Below, piece after piece: positions 33,879 through 46,391 of a DNA stretch of 64,000 nucleotides. The stretch spans positions 1,922,001 to 1,986,000 of the forward strand of contig NW_008805064.1 of the NCBI RefSeq assembly GCF_000004825.1, in the 5' to 3' direction. The position numbers and the translations under genes are program-made. The notes below the pieces were generated by a model. The model searched no databases, was not told the origin of the DNA, and worked only from the letters and a program-made list of their open reading frames with translations. The DNA comes from Heterostelium album PN500 (taxonomy: Eukaryota; Evosea; Eumycetozoa; Acytosteliales; Acytosteliaceae). Each line of letters opens with the position of its first letter. The first letter of the stretch is position 1.

Positions 33879-36389
33879 TTAAATAATACCACTACATTTC
33901 TCTTTTACGAAATCTTTGATGTTTCTATCAGTTAAACTAGATGCGATATCAGAGTGATCGGTAACAGGGTTGTAAAATGGTTCCTTTGAGAAAAATGGAT
34001 GATTCAAAACGTTGTTGGCAGAGATACGAGAGTTGGGATCGAATTTCAGCATCCTTGTCAGTAAATCTATAATGTCAGGAGTACAGTTGCTTTTGTTATT
34101 GTTATTTTGTACAAGTCTATCATTAAATATCGAGAGTGTTGGATGGAAGTAGAGTCCAATGTTTTGTGATACGAAATACTTTGGATCCTCTGGTGCACAT
34201 TCTTTATAGTTGATCATCTGTTTCAATAGATGCATTCTACTATCACTTAAACTAGTTATTATATTTCCACTACTATTCTTTATAATATTATTACTACTAC
34301 TGACTATACTGCTATTATTATTGTTGTTGTTGTTGTTGTTGCTGCTGTTGTTCGAAAGAGTGAATAATTCTTTACCAAATACCAATTCAGCAATGATACA
34401 ACCCATACTCCAAATATCGATTGCTTTCCAATCTAGTCGCTTCTGAGTGATTCCACTGCTCATGATGATCTCTGGTGCAGAGTAGTTGGTGTAGCCCGAC
34501 GGAATGGTCAGACCAGTTGGACTGCTGGAACTTGTGAGAATCGAACAACACAGCTGGAAACTGCACAGTCTCATTTGGTAGTCATCAAACACCAGTAGAC
34601 TGGTTGGTTTCAGGTCACGGTGTACCAAGTCTTGTGAGTGGAGATAGGCAACTGCCGACGCCAGTTGATAGGCGATAAACTTGATGTCACTCGCTGGAAT
34701 CGACGTCTTTTTAGAACGGTGGTCAGCAAGTACATACTCGAGATCGAAAGGAACGAATGGTGCCATCACCGAATAGTAACGTCCAAAGTCATCTTTGGTG
34801 ATAGAGTCTACTCGTACTATATTCTGATGTCTCAGCTTTGAGAGGATCATACTCTCTCTGAAACCCTGTAGATTATCTTGACTATGTCCTGGTGACGAGT
34901 ACGATGAATAGTAAGAAGCGAGCGCACTTGGTTTTGAATAGTTTATCAACTTTAAAACACAAGTTTCTTGTTTATATTTTGCTCTAATAATTGTACTGTT
35001 CTTACTACTTCCTCTCTTTTCATATGTAGTTATATCTAAGATGAATCATGAAATTATATTCATTAACAAAGTTAGTGCACTGGTTCATATTATGATATGG
35101 AAAACAAAGAATCTGTACTTTACCTTTATATGGTATAATGAAATCATTTAAAACTGGTTTACTAAAGAATGATGTTACAGTAGACATTCCTTTTATCATG
35201 TCGAGGTAAGAGTCGGTCTTTGAATTGTTGATTCTCGATTTCAGGTCTTCCAATTCTCTTTCCAGCTGTCTATTCTTTTGGCGAAGTTGTTCAGCCTCCA
35301 CCTCTTTCTTTGATTGCTCTACTTTAACGCAGGTCAATGCACCTTCCAACTCACAGATCTTGTCTCTGCTCTTTGAGTACATCTCAATGTCGCTGTGATA
35401 CTGCTGTCGCGCTTCCTCGGCATGGTGATTCGCTTCTCTCAGTCTGCTGGAAAGCTGCTCTATTTCCCTGTCTTTTTGTCTGGCGCGCTGTTCCAAATCC
35501 TTTGTCGCCAGCATGGCGTGATCGCGCTCTGCCTTGGCAGTTTGCAGACTCGACTCCAATCCGTGCATGTTGTGGCTAAGCTCGCGTGTTTGCTGCGACA
35601 ACTTCATATTCTTCTCTTCGGCTGCCTTGGTGCAACTGACTTGATTCGCCAGACTCTCACTCATCCTCGAGTTGTTCGCTTCTAACTCCTTGAGCTGCTG
35701 CATATACTTTTGGATACTCTCCTGTTGTTGTCTGGTTTCGCGATACTGTTGATCCTTGTACGCTCTGAATTGGTCGTTGATATCGCGCGATTCCTCGCTA
35801 ATCTTTTGTTTCTCTGCTTCCAAAAGATTGATTTGCTCATCGAGTTTGTTCATTTTCTCCTCCAACTCACCCCTGTCGGCGTTGTTTCGCTCTACACCCT
35901 CCCTATAGATAAGATGTTCCTGTTTGAGTGATGCTATCTCGCGTTCCAGCATCTTGGTGGTTGAAGAATACTTTTTAGAGGTTTCAAATATTTTCTTGGC
36001 AATCTTGTTGCAAATGTATCCATCGAATGTCTCTCTACACACCGGACAATCCAACACCTCTTTCTTCACCACCTTATTCCTAAAGTAAGGTTGAAAGCAT
36101 GCTCTACAAAAACTATGTGCTATAAAGAGACAGAGAATATTAATAAATATTTACAATCAAACTATATAAAGTGATACCTACAACACGGCTTATCTCCTTC
36201 TTTATGTGATATTGAAAATAATGATACAATATCATCCATTGTACTTAGACATATTGAACTAAATTGGTAGTAGTAAACCTTATTGTTAATAATAAAGTTT
36301 AAATTTTATATAAATTATGTAAAATATTTTATACTTTACCATTCTAGGAAATCATAACCATCTTCATTAAATAATGAATCTTCATCCAT
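33879..36389 (-). CDS. RING finger / coiled-coil / pseudokinase fusion protein
   Basis: Four exons join in phase: 36389-36340, 36258-36182, 36119-35124, 35035-33879; 759 aa. The RING finger spans 17-70 with ligands C17, C20, C42, H44, C47, C50, C67 and C70 (ECSICL; KPCSHSFCRACF; DCPVC). A long coiled coil covers about 85-335. The protein kinase-like domain covers about 380-740, with VLK Lys near 403 and an alpha-C Glu candidate in FRESM near 435. HRDLKPTSLL is near 513, with Ser where catalytic Asn is usual. CSF at about 532-534 replaces DFG. Later come YSAPEI and IDIWSMGCIIAELVFGKELF, of CMGC style. No Gly-rich loop is evident. RING suggests ubiquitin-ligase activity; the kinase part is probably a binding domain. 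The RING and kinase halves are linked by the intron at 35036-35123, whose splice sites and phase agree. Confidence 0.82.
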
Positions 36390-37759
36390 TTTTATCTATT
36401 TTATATATTTATATTTTGAACTACTAATAATAACAATATTATTATTATTATAATAATATTACATGTAATATTGACAATATATTTACAACAAACTTCTATT
36501 CTAGAAAGTAATGAACTCTATCTATTTATTATCTTTATCTATTATTTAAAATTAACACTTTATCTTTGATTGAAGTTGGTTTGTTATGCTTTGCTATATA
36601 TAATTAACTGTGCAGTAGTTTAAAAGTAAAATAATATATTTAATGATTGAATGATTAACTGTTTTTTTTGTAGTATTTTCTTTTTTTTGTTATTGAAATA
36701 ATAAAAAAGGTGAAACAAACCGACAATAGTGTACAATCAACAATAAAACATACATTCACAACAACAAAACAAAACAACGAAAGAACTCGAATGGACAAGT
36801 TCTACAATATAAAAAAAATACTCAAAATGTTGAGAAAATTGCAATTAAACTTTTTTTTAAATAATTATTTTTTTAAAAAAACTTAACAATGGTTGATGAT
36901 AAATGGGTTCTTTTTGTAACAAACAAACTAAAAACCTTACTCTTAAAGAATATATTAACAACAATTGATAATACAGATTAAAATAACTTGAAAGATTAAA
37001 AAAATTTTAATATGTTTTCTTCTTTTTTTTTAATATATTTGTTTATTTAATCGAAAAGTGTCAAAAACAAACAAAACAAGATTCACAATATTATTTTTGT
37101 TTATTTATTTGTATTGGTAAAAAAGTAATATATGTGTGTGTAGGGTGATTGTGGAGATGGATTGAAAACAACTCATTGACAAACAAACAAACAAATATTC
37201 AACAAAAAAACACCAAAACAATTAATGATTTTGATAAAAAAAAAGATTAAAAGATAAATATTAAAAAAAAAAAAAAAAAAATTAATCAATATTTAAATAG
37301 AAATATAAAATAAACTTGGTGTCTAACTTTTTAATATAGTTTAAATTTATTTGTTTGGTGATTTTTTTTTTTTGAGTGTTTAGCTTGTTAGTTTAGTGCT
37401 GTGCAGCAATATTAAAAGATTCTTTTAAACTCGTCTCTAGATTGATGTTATACACAACTCATCTTACACAGTTTACAAAAAAAAAAAAAAAAAAAAAGTT
37501 TAAATTAAATGATTTTTTTATTGTTTTTATTTTTTATAAATATTTTGTAAGTTTTTTATAGTTTTATAAGTTTTGTTTTATATTTGATGTTCTCTTTTGG
37601 TTAATTTGTTGGGTGTGTGTATGTGGTTTGTTGTGTTCTCTTCTTATCTTTTCATTTCGCTCCAATTTTGATATCTATCTTTCGGTCATTCGGTGTTTGA
37701 TAGTTTAACTGATTTTGATTGGTTGTTGTATTATATATTATTGTGGTTGGATGATTAAT
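36390..37759. other. A/T-rich spacer
   Basis: About 1.4 kb between the RING/kinase start and the CNOT4 stop. It is very rich in A and T, with A runs at about 37264-37280 and 37478-37497. It probably holds the RING/kinase promoter and the CNOT4 3' UTR. No coding or RNA gene was seen. Confidence 0.6.
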
Positions 37760-40700
37760 TCAACGATAATATGCTTGATTGTTTCGTAGTTTAGTTTGTT
37801 GCCATTTGTTATCGATGTCTTTTACCTCTTTGGCGGTGTTTTGAACTTGTTGCTCTAGTGACTCTGTGCTGTTGAGGACCTGTTGTTGTTGCTGTTGTTT
37901 AATGATATCGTCGGGTGACATTGGAATACCGTTGAGTCTCTGTTGTTCAAATTGACTGAAAAACTCCATAAAGTTGGTTTTGTTGATGTTGTTATTATTA
38001 TTATTATTATTGTTGTTGTTGTTAACGGCATTCAGTTTTTGTTGTTGCGCTTGTTGTTGTTGGAGTTGAGCGGCAACTGCAGCGGCAGCTTGTTGATTCA
38101 TTAGATTAATATTCATATTGGTTGGTGGTGCACCCTGTGGCCCACGTATTGGAAAGTTTGGAAAGTTAAAGGGAAAAGGTAGTGGCATGGGTGGTGACTG
38201 TTGTTGTGGCATTGGCGATGGTTTGAGGCTGGGATGTTGTTGCATTTGTTGGAGATATGGATTGAAAAGTGGCAATGGACCTGGTGGTGGTGTATTCATT
38301 GGCATTCCACCTTGATTTGCCTGTAAATTTAAAAATAGATCATCAACTCTTTTAATTTGTTGTTGTTGTTGTTGCTGTTGTTGTTGTGCTGCAGCCTGTT
38401 GTAATAGAACATGTGGTAATATATTGGTCTGTTGTTGTTGTTGTTGTTGTTGCTGTTGCTGTTGTAAAAATTGCATTTGTAAGAGTTGTTGGGCTTGTTG
38501 TTGCTGTTGTTGTAATTCCGCCAACATGTCAATTTCCGGTGTGGCGCTTGAAACATTTTTTTCCTTCTTACTGAGCTTTCCAGATTTGGATTTCTTCAGA
38601 CTGGCAGCAGTGTCGGCATCGTCATCGACAACGAGACCGGGTGGCTTCATTGCATTCATTGGGTTGTTGAAGCCTGGGGGTGGAGCGGCGGCTTGGTGCA
38701 TCATGAAACCGGGTGGGGGTGGAGGTGAAGTGACAAATCCTGGAGGTGCCTTTGGATACTCGAGACCTGGTGGTGGTGAAATGGAGCTGGTGGCAGTGGT
38801 ACCGGACTTTCTGAGGTTTGGACCGCCAGAGTTGGATTTCCAGTTGGAGTTGATCGGGTCGATCTCTGAACGATAACCGAGAATCGCTGGATCTTGGAAC
38901 ACTTGAGAACCACCGAAAAGCTCGTTTTTGGCAGAGTTGTTCAGGTTGTTATTGTTGGAGGAAAACTTGATGTTGATTGAGGGGAAGAGAGAACGGAATT
39001 TTTGTTGGGAATCCTCAATGGATGATGATGATGATGGTGTTGTAGAGGTGATTGGTGTGACAGTGGCAGAAGAAGGTGTGAGAACATCTTGTAAATTAAT
39101 ATTATAGGGTGGAATATCTGGATGTTGTTGTTGTATATTTGAAAAAGTATTATTGTTATTGTTGCCATTCAGACTGCTATTTAAACTATTATATAGATTA
39201 TTGCTACTACTATTATTATTATTAAAATTGCTATTAGGGATGGTATTGAAGTCACTTTTAAATCCAGATAAAAATGATTCTGGTGTAATGATGGGTGAGG
39301 TTGGTGAGATGTTGGTTGATTCTTTGTTGATGCTGTCTTTCGATTGGTCTTTGGCGAATTCGAAACGAGAAGTCTTTCTACGGCTGGTTGACTCGGGTGC
39401 GATTGGTGATTCCTTGAGGAGAATGTCGATCATCTTGGACTGTGGACTATTACCCTTGAGTGGCAACCAGTCAAAGCTGATATCGGTGTGTTGATCGTCT
39501 GGAATCAAACCTTCCCAGCTAGAGATTGGCTCGATATCATTCAAACCGATATTGGCAAATCTGTTCTCGATGGAGATGCTCTTGGTGTGAGAAGCCTGTT
39601 GTTGTTGCTCCTTGAGTAGCTTCTCTTCCTTTTCACGCTGCTCTTTCTCACGTTGTTCTCTCTCACGTTGTTCTTGCAACTCCTTCTCGCGCTGCTGTTG
39701 CTGCTCTCTTTCGCGTTGCTCCTTTTCACGTTGTTCCTTCTCACGTTGTTCTTTTTCACGTTGCTCCTTCTCACGTTGCTCTTTTTCTCTTTGTTCTTTC
39801 TCTCTTTGTTGTTGTTGTAACAGTTGTTGTTGTTGCTCTTTTTCTCTTTGTTCTTTTTCACGCTGTTCTTTTTCTTTTTGTTGTTGTTGTAATAACTGTT
39901 GCTGTTGTTGTTGTTGTTGTTGTTGCTGTTGTTGCTGTAATAACTGTTGTTGTTGTTGTTGTTGCAGCTGTTGTTGTTGTTGTTGTTGTTGTTGTAATAA
40001 CTGTTGTTCTTTTTCACGTTGCTCTTTCTCTTCTTTCTTGGAGGTTGGAGAGCTAGTGGCAGCGGACTTATCTTTCTTTGTTTTGGTGATAACTGTGATT
40101 GGGATGTTTGAGAATGAGTTTGAAAGTGGTGGGAAAGTGGTTTGTAGACCCTTCTCGGCTTGAGCTGGATCAACCTCGATATTGTCTTGAAAGCTGGTGT
40201 TGATAGCGTTGCTCGAAAGCTTTGGATTGGCCAACATTGATGCTTTAACACTGGATCCCCATGAAGCAGTGGCTGGCAATACTCTCTCTTGTGACTTGGT
40301 AAGCGGGAGAGGTGGTGAAGATGATGACGACGATGTCATATTAATGGAATCTGCTGCAGACGGCCATTCCAGAGGATTCAAAGATAAACTGGTTGTAGTT
40401 GCACTTGGTGTTGTATTCCATGTTTTCTAATCATTCAAATTAATCAATCACAAACAAACAATCAATCAATCAATTAATAAATATGTTTAAAACATCTTCA
40501 TTTCTATCACATATACTACTATATTATATACATACAGTTTGCAAAGTAGAAGATGATATATTTAAAGATGGTGTTGCAGATGTCGAAGATGATAAAGCAA
40601 CCGGTGAATCTTTCCATGTAGATGTAGTTGGTATTGAAGTACCTGATTTCCTATTAATTATATAATAATAATAATAATAATAATGTTAATATTTCAAAGT

Positions 40701-42212
40701 TATTAAGTCTATGTATATATTGTATAACTTACTTGAATGAAGAAGTTGCAGATTGTGAACTTGATAATGAAGTTGTTGGTTGATTAGATGTTGAACTACT
40801 AAGATTTCCACCACTATCATGTGAATAATATTTACTATTATCAAAGCAATAATAGTAAATGTGATTATTTAATTAGTGTATGCTTTTCAAAAGATGATAT
40901 AGAATCAATGTAATTAATCTTCCTAATACATACCTGAGACCTGCAATATCTTCTTTTGAATAGCTATCGTCTTCTTGACCCCATTCATGTAAGTACATAC
41001 AGTCTGGATTATTACACTGTAGTTTTCTAAGGAAATACGAACAATATTTAGTTGTACCAAATGATGCTCTGTTTTAGATAGAAAAAGATAACAAAGTAGT
41101 AGTTAAAATAAAAAGAAGAAGAAGAAGAAGAAGAGAAGAAAAGAAAAGAATTAGATATTTTCAACTTATATATATATTATAATTTAACTATAATTTGATT
41201 AGTTTAAACATACCTTAAAGTTCTTCCTTCAACGGTGGCACCATCAATCGATTGAATGGCAGTCAATGCATCTTCCTTTCGTTGATAGGTGATATATGCA
41301 CTTACACATGCACCATGCGGTGAATTAACATTATAAATATGATTCTTATTGATAACAACTTTCAATATCTTTCCGTATTGACCGAAATATTCATTCTTTT
41401 TAAGTATCTATTTATAGATATTTAAATAGCATTTGTGTTAATAATCTAAATCTATAGTTACCATAGTTATTATTATAATTACCTCTGGCTTAGCAACATT
41501 CAATGCAAGATTTGTAACGTAAACTAAATTTCTTTGAATTACTCTAACGGTGTTGAGTTGTTTCTTTGCCGAGTCGGTCGAAGAGTTAATGTTCTGTGAG
41601 GAACTCGATGATTGGTTCGATGATTTGTTTCTACCTCTTGAAGGTCTTTCATCTTCACTGCTATCTTCATCCTCTGAATCTGACAAATATGTAAACTTCT
41701 CGGGATCATATGTTTTTCTACATGCCGGACATCTATTTTGATCTGTTTCTTTAATACGTTCTAAACAAAATACACAGATCTATAATAATAATAATATCAT
41801 ATATATATATTAGTTAAACCTTTGTTTTTTTTTTTTTTGTATGTTTTTTTTTATAGTTGTATGTTTGTTTTAACATTGTATGTATAATATATATATAATA
41901 ATCTTATTTTATTGTCATAATGATTGTTATAGTTATGTTATAATAATGATTAGACAATAAAAGTTGTTTTCTTTTTTTTTTTTTTTTTTTTTTTCATAAA
42001 AAACATATAGTTACTGTAACTAGTTATTTTATGATTGAAGATATGTGATTATTCTTTCTTTTATGATTGTATTTTTGTTGTATGTAATAAGCTATGTTGG
42101 ATAGAATAATACATACTTGATAACCGCATGGACATGGTCTAAACTTTCTGTCATCTTTCGACAAAACATTCACACAGAGTGGACATAAATTCTCATCGTC
42201 CTCGTCAGACAT
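37760..42212 (-). CDS. cnot4: CCR4-NOT complex subunit 4 (E3 ubiquitin ligase)
   Basis: Seven exons join in phase: 42212-42117, 41779-41483, 41407-41214, 41068-40934, 40834-40733, 40650-40536, 40426-37760; 1201 aa. The RING of C4C4 type is at about 10-55 (CPLCVNVL, FRPCPCGYQICVFCLERI, RCPACRK). The RRM is at about 112-195 (NLVYVTNL; ALTAIQSIDGATVEGRTLR). The C3H zinc finger near 204-222 (CSYFLRKLQCNNPDCMYLH) has the same spacing as in animal CNOT4. A tail of about 950 residues is low in complexity: long poly-Gln, an (EKEQR)n array at about 39600-40020, poly-Asn and Pro-rich patches. CNOT4/Not4 links mRNA decay, ribosome quality control and ubiquitination. The tail is much longer than in animals or yeast. 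Confidence 0.95.
39600..40020 (-). repeat. Tandem GAG/CAA/CGT-type repeats coding (EKEQR)n and poly-Gln
   Basis: Within the last CNOT4 exon, units such as REKEQ repeat many times between runs of CAA/CAG. The repeat is charged and probably forms a single long helix; the flanking poly-Gln is likely disordered. Confidence 0.85.
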
Positions 42213-43288
42213 CCTCCTCCACTATACTATACTATTACTACGATAATTGATTTAGATGTTTGTTGTATAAACTAACTAACTGTCTAACTAGCTAAATAAC
42301 TAACTGATTAAAGTGAAACAAATGTTGATGATTAAATCTAATTATGATTATATATATATAATACTAGTGAAACTAATAAATAATACTATCTCTTCCTCAC
42401 TCTCACTAATAATCTTTTATCTATCTTTATGATTATTGATGATGATGATAATAGAATCAATTTAATCTTCTATTTTTTTTCTCTTTATTTTCTTTTGTTT
42501 TAATAAAGTTTAGTTTTATTATAATGTTTGTTTTTTGTTTTTTTTTTTTTATGATATCTATCTTATTTTTTTGACTAATATATATTGAATGATATTGAAA
42601 AAAAAACAAAAGGTTAAATAAACTAACAAACTAATATTTTAAAGTATAACAAAATAGATAATTATTGTTTGGTTTGTTTGGTTTTTGTTTTTTTTTTTTT
42701 AGCTTTTTTTTTTTTTTTTTATGATTTTTTTTTCTTTCAACTTTTCTTTTTTTTTTTTTTTAAAAAAATGCTGTCATCATTTATCTTTTTAATATTTTTT
42801 GATACAATTTAAGATTACTTACAAATAAATAAGGTTGGTTTATTCATATTTGCTAATTATTATTTTCTTGTTTAAAGATAACAAATCTATAAATTGATTT
42901 TGAATAGTGATCATATCATATTTGTCATTTTAAAAAACAAATTTATATGACATTTGACGTTTGAAAAAAATGTTTTACTATCGGGTATCAAAAAATGGAA
43001 CACGTCCACCAGTCTATGGTCTGTTGATGAAAAAACGAATTGATTCCACAGGAATTTGTTCAATTGAGAGATAACACATATTTTTGTGGAAAATAATTAT
43101 TGTTATCTGGAAGAAGACAATCAATAATGTATATCTCAATCAACATGCATGTTTGATTCATTACACATTCATTGAATTGTTTTTTTTAATGAAGATTTAA
43201 ATTAAAAAGGTTTATATATAAAATTAAGAAAAGTTTTACAGCAATATTATTATTGTTATTATTATTATAAATATATGTTTGTTATTTT
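42213..43288. other. Spacer upstream of CNOT4
   Basis: 1.1 kb with many long T runs near 42440-42770. One island of normal composition at 42970-43074 carries a small ORF listed separately. Confidence 0.55.
42970..43074 (+). CDS. Possible 34-aa small ORF
   Basis: ATG to TAA, 35 codons, MFYYRVSKNGTRPPVYGL then LMKKRIDSTGICSIER. It stands out from the A/T-rich spacer by normal codon composition. No homologue is known to me. It may be a small gene, an orphan exon or a remnant. The minus strand over the same bases is broken by stops. Confidence 0.3.
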   Translation: MFYYRVSKNGTRPPVYGLLMKKRIDSTGICSIER

Positions 43289-45156
43289 TTAGTTGAAATC
43301 GACCCAGTCGAAATCCCAGAGATCTGGTAGACCGATGTGACTGGTGGCGTTGAGTACTGGATTGGCAGAGAATCGGAATGGTGGCAGACCTTGGTGTGTT
43401 GGTCCAGAGATACAGGTGGCACCGAGTGTTGGAATCTGTTTGGAGCTGGTGATCTTGCTGTCGACACCTCCGAATGCCTTTTGCTTGCCGGTGGCGAGAA
43501 GATCGGCTCTCGATGAGATTGCGTTCATTGGTGAACCCTGTGAGAGTGGATCACTAACATAGTTATTGAATTGCATCATCGCCTGGAACTGCTCGTAGGT
43601 ATTGATCGACGACGAGTTTCTATTGAAAATTTGAGCACGTGGACACTGTTCGTAGGAATAGCTGTTTCCATACTTGGCCAACTGTTCATTGTATCCACTG
43701 ATATTGTAAATATATGGGAAATATGGAATGTTATATGATGGCCAGAAACCATTCTTATTTAACTCTGGTGTTACATCGGCACTGTAGTATAAATTCATTA
43801 GTATCATTTCGAAATTCGAATAAAAATAAAACTTACAGTTCACAATAACCTGGAATTTGCTCGAGAATCCAGAAGGTGTTTGGTGGTAATGTCGATCCGG
43901 ATTTGAATAGTTTGTAATCGAAAACCATCCATTGATTGTTGTAGGTTCCAGAGTTGTATTGTTGGAATACTTGGACCCATGATTGTGCGTTGGTTGCGAG
44001 GATGTTGGAAACGACAGCTCGCTGCCAGACCAAGAATGACTCTGGAATGACAAAGCTGTAGAGAGTGTCGTTGAAAATCTCATTGGTAGTTTCCATCACT
44101 GCCAATTGGTGACCGGTAACATAGAAGTCGTCTTTGCTAGAAAGGAATCCTGGACTGCTCGAGAAAGCAGCGACATATGGATTTCCATACTCTTGGAATT
44201 CGAATTGATAGGTCTTGAAAATTCTCATCATTCCATAGTAGTAACGCCAGGTGGTGTGTCCGAAATAGACGTCTTGACTGTTCGGGATAATACGAACGAG
44301 TGCACTGCAGTCGAGGAAATCGATGGCGTCGGCACCTTTGTCGTTACCCCAGAGGAATGGCGAAACTTTCGCGTTGACACCTGGATTTCCGTAGAGTGAA
44401 TTGAGAGTTTGGAGATCGCCAGCCGATGACAAGAGATAGAGTTGCATGGCGGTGATTGGCACCATCGCTGGGACGGCAGCGTAACCGGCTACCATACCGT
44501 CGAATTGTCCCATCAATAGACCAGCGGTGTGCCAGTAGACGGTGGCATTGATTGTTCCTTCCTCGTTCATTGGGTATGGATTGTCGTCGTGTGGCTCCGA
44601 GATTGATTGACGAACCCATTGCAATTGGGAACTCATGTAACTGATCAAGGTCGACGATGGTGTGGAATTGACAAACTCGTTGGCAGCATAGTTTGTCCAC
44701 ATTTGGTAGATACGTTCTGCTGTGATTACACCCTCAATGAATCCACCAATATAAGCTTGATTTAAATCGGAAATATATGGAAGTGTTGTAATTGTTAGAT
44801 TTCCCCAACCATTCTAGAAAAAAGGGAAAAAAAATTGATGGTCAGTTGTTTGGAAAAAAAAAAAAAAAAAAACTTGGATTTCCAGATTTCTATTGATCTG
44901 TCTGTCGCTTATTGATAATATTTACATTTGGAATATCATCGATATAGGTTCCACTGGCTACAACTACTCCACCCGATGGAATGGCACTGCTAGCTAATTG
45001 TAGGGTATAGCTATTTTGGTAGAAAATGACATTTACAGAAACTGAACTCTGTAGGAAAACATTCTTATCGACAGAGACAGTTGGATAGTCTTGTGAAAAA
45101 ACAGTGACCATCAACAATGTCGATGTTATGAAAATCCACAACCCTTTATTTATCAT
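43289..45156 (-). CDS. Phospholipase B-like protein (PLBD family)
   Basis: Three exons, 45156-44926, 44813-43837, 43781-43289; 566 aa. A signal peptide covers about 1-21. The family is the Ntn-hydrolase type phospholipase B known from Dictyostelium and animal lysosomes (PLBD1/2). The proposed nucleophile Cys is in FLDCSALVRI near 246, after a NDKGADAIDFL segment where self-cleavage is typical. GHTTWRYYYGMMRIFKTY, SSPGFLSSKDDFY and ETTNEI are conserved family blocks. The C-terminal IGLPDLWDFDWVDF also matches. It is expected to be lysosomal or secreted and to deacylate phospholipids. Length is near normal for the family. Confidence 0.92.
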
Positions 45157-46391
45157 TTTGGTGTTGTTTCGTTATGACTATATTATTAACCCCAAACTGT
45201 TTTATATATATATTAAATTAAAGCTATAAAAAAAAATAACCTAAATTAAAATAAAAGAAATTTAATTAATCTCTAGTTTTTATATATAAAATTGATGTAA
45301 AAGGTCGGTGATGCATGTATTTGAATTTAAAAAACAAAATAAAACAAATATTAAATTAGATTTTTGATTGATTAATTTGGTTGTGTGTGTTGTTTTCTTT
45401 TGTGTGTGACCCTTTTTTTTATTTTTTTTTTTGTATTGGTTTGATCGAGCAAAGAACAAAACAAAGAATTAATAAAGTGAAATGATATTCTACCGATTGA
45501 TTTTAATCCTGGTTGATTAGAAACTTAAATATTCAAATATTTATTTATTTGATTGAGACAAAATCTAAGCTAATGACTTTAGCAAACTTTAAAGTTACTT
45601 TTTCGAACCTGATCTGCGCTGATCAAACTAACGAAACTAAACTGACTTGACAACTAAATTATAATATGTTGTTTGTGCTTGTTGTGCAAATGTAAAGGTA
45701 ACTAGTAAAAATGTAAAGGTTGTTTGTTTATTAAATAATAAACAAAAAGTAAGTAAAAGCAATAGGTGAAACAATGACTTGCACTGGACAGACACACCAG
45801 CCTGAGTGAGAATTAATTTAAAAATATATTAAATTGGGAAAAAGAGAAAATGGTTTTAAAAAAAGAATTGACTTTTGCAAGGAATCTTATGGTACGAAAC
45901 ACCCAATAATATTGTGCAGCAATCAACAATGAAAAAAAAAGACATTGTTTGTTTTGAATTTTAGAATGAAAATTTTTAGTTCACAATTTTTTATTTTTTT
46001 TTTTGGTGAACCAGTCAAAAAAACTAGTGAATTACACCAGAGTCACCATCGTAAACTAAAAACAGTCGAGAGATATGACATCTAAACAATAAATGGTGTA
46101 AAACAGGGGGGAATTAATTTTTATTAATAAAAAAAAAAAACAATAAAGTTTAGTTTAAAGTTTAGAACCAGACAAAGATAGAAATCGTCTCAACAAATAT
46201 TTATCATTTAGTTTGCACTATAGATTGAAACTGGTTATCATATGAACCATACCATAGTTTAACTAGTTTATATTATTATTTCTGGGTTGTATTATACGGT
46301 TCATTAATGTTTCTTTTTTTTTTAAAAAAATATTCCAGGTTTATACAAGTAATAGTATTGTTTGTTTTTTTTTATACAAATTAAATAAAAT
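45157..46391. other. Spacer, promoter of the phospholipase B-like gene
   Basis: 1.2 kb of A/T-rich sequence with a short G+C-richer patch at about 45770-45812 and another at about 46030-46075. No open frame of note, and no RNA gene recognised. Confidence 0.55.

Noticed and set aside
39612-40163. Long plus-strand frame rich in Cys and Ser
   Set aside because: It is the antisense shadow of the poly-Gln/(EKEQR)n part of CNOT4.
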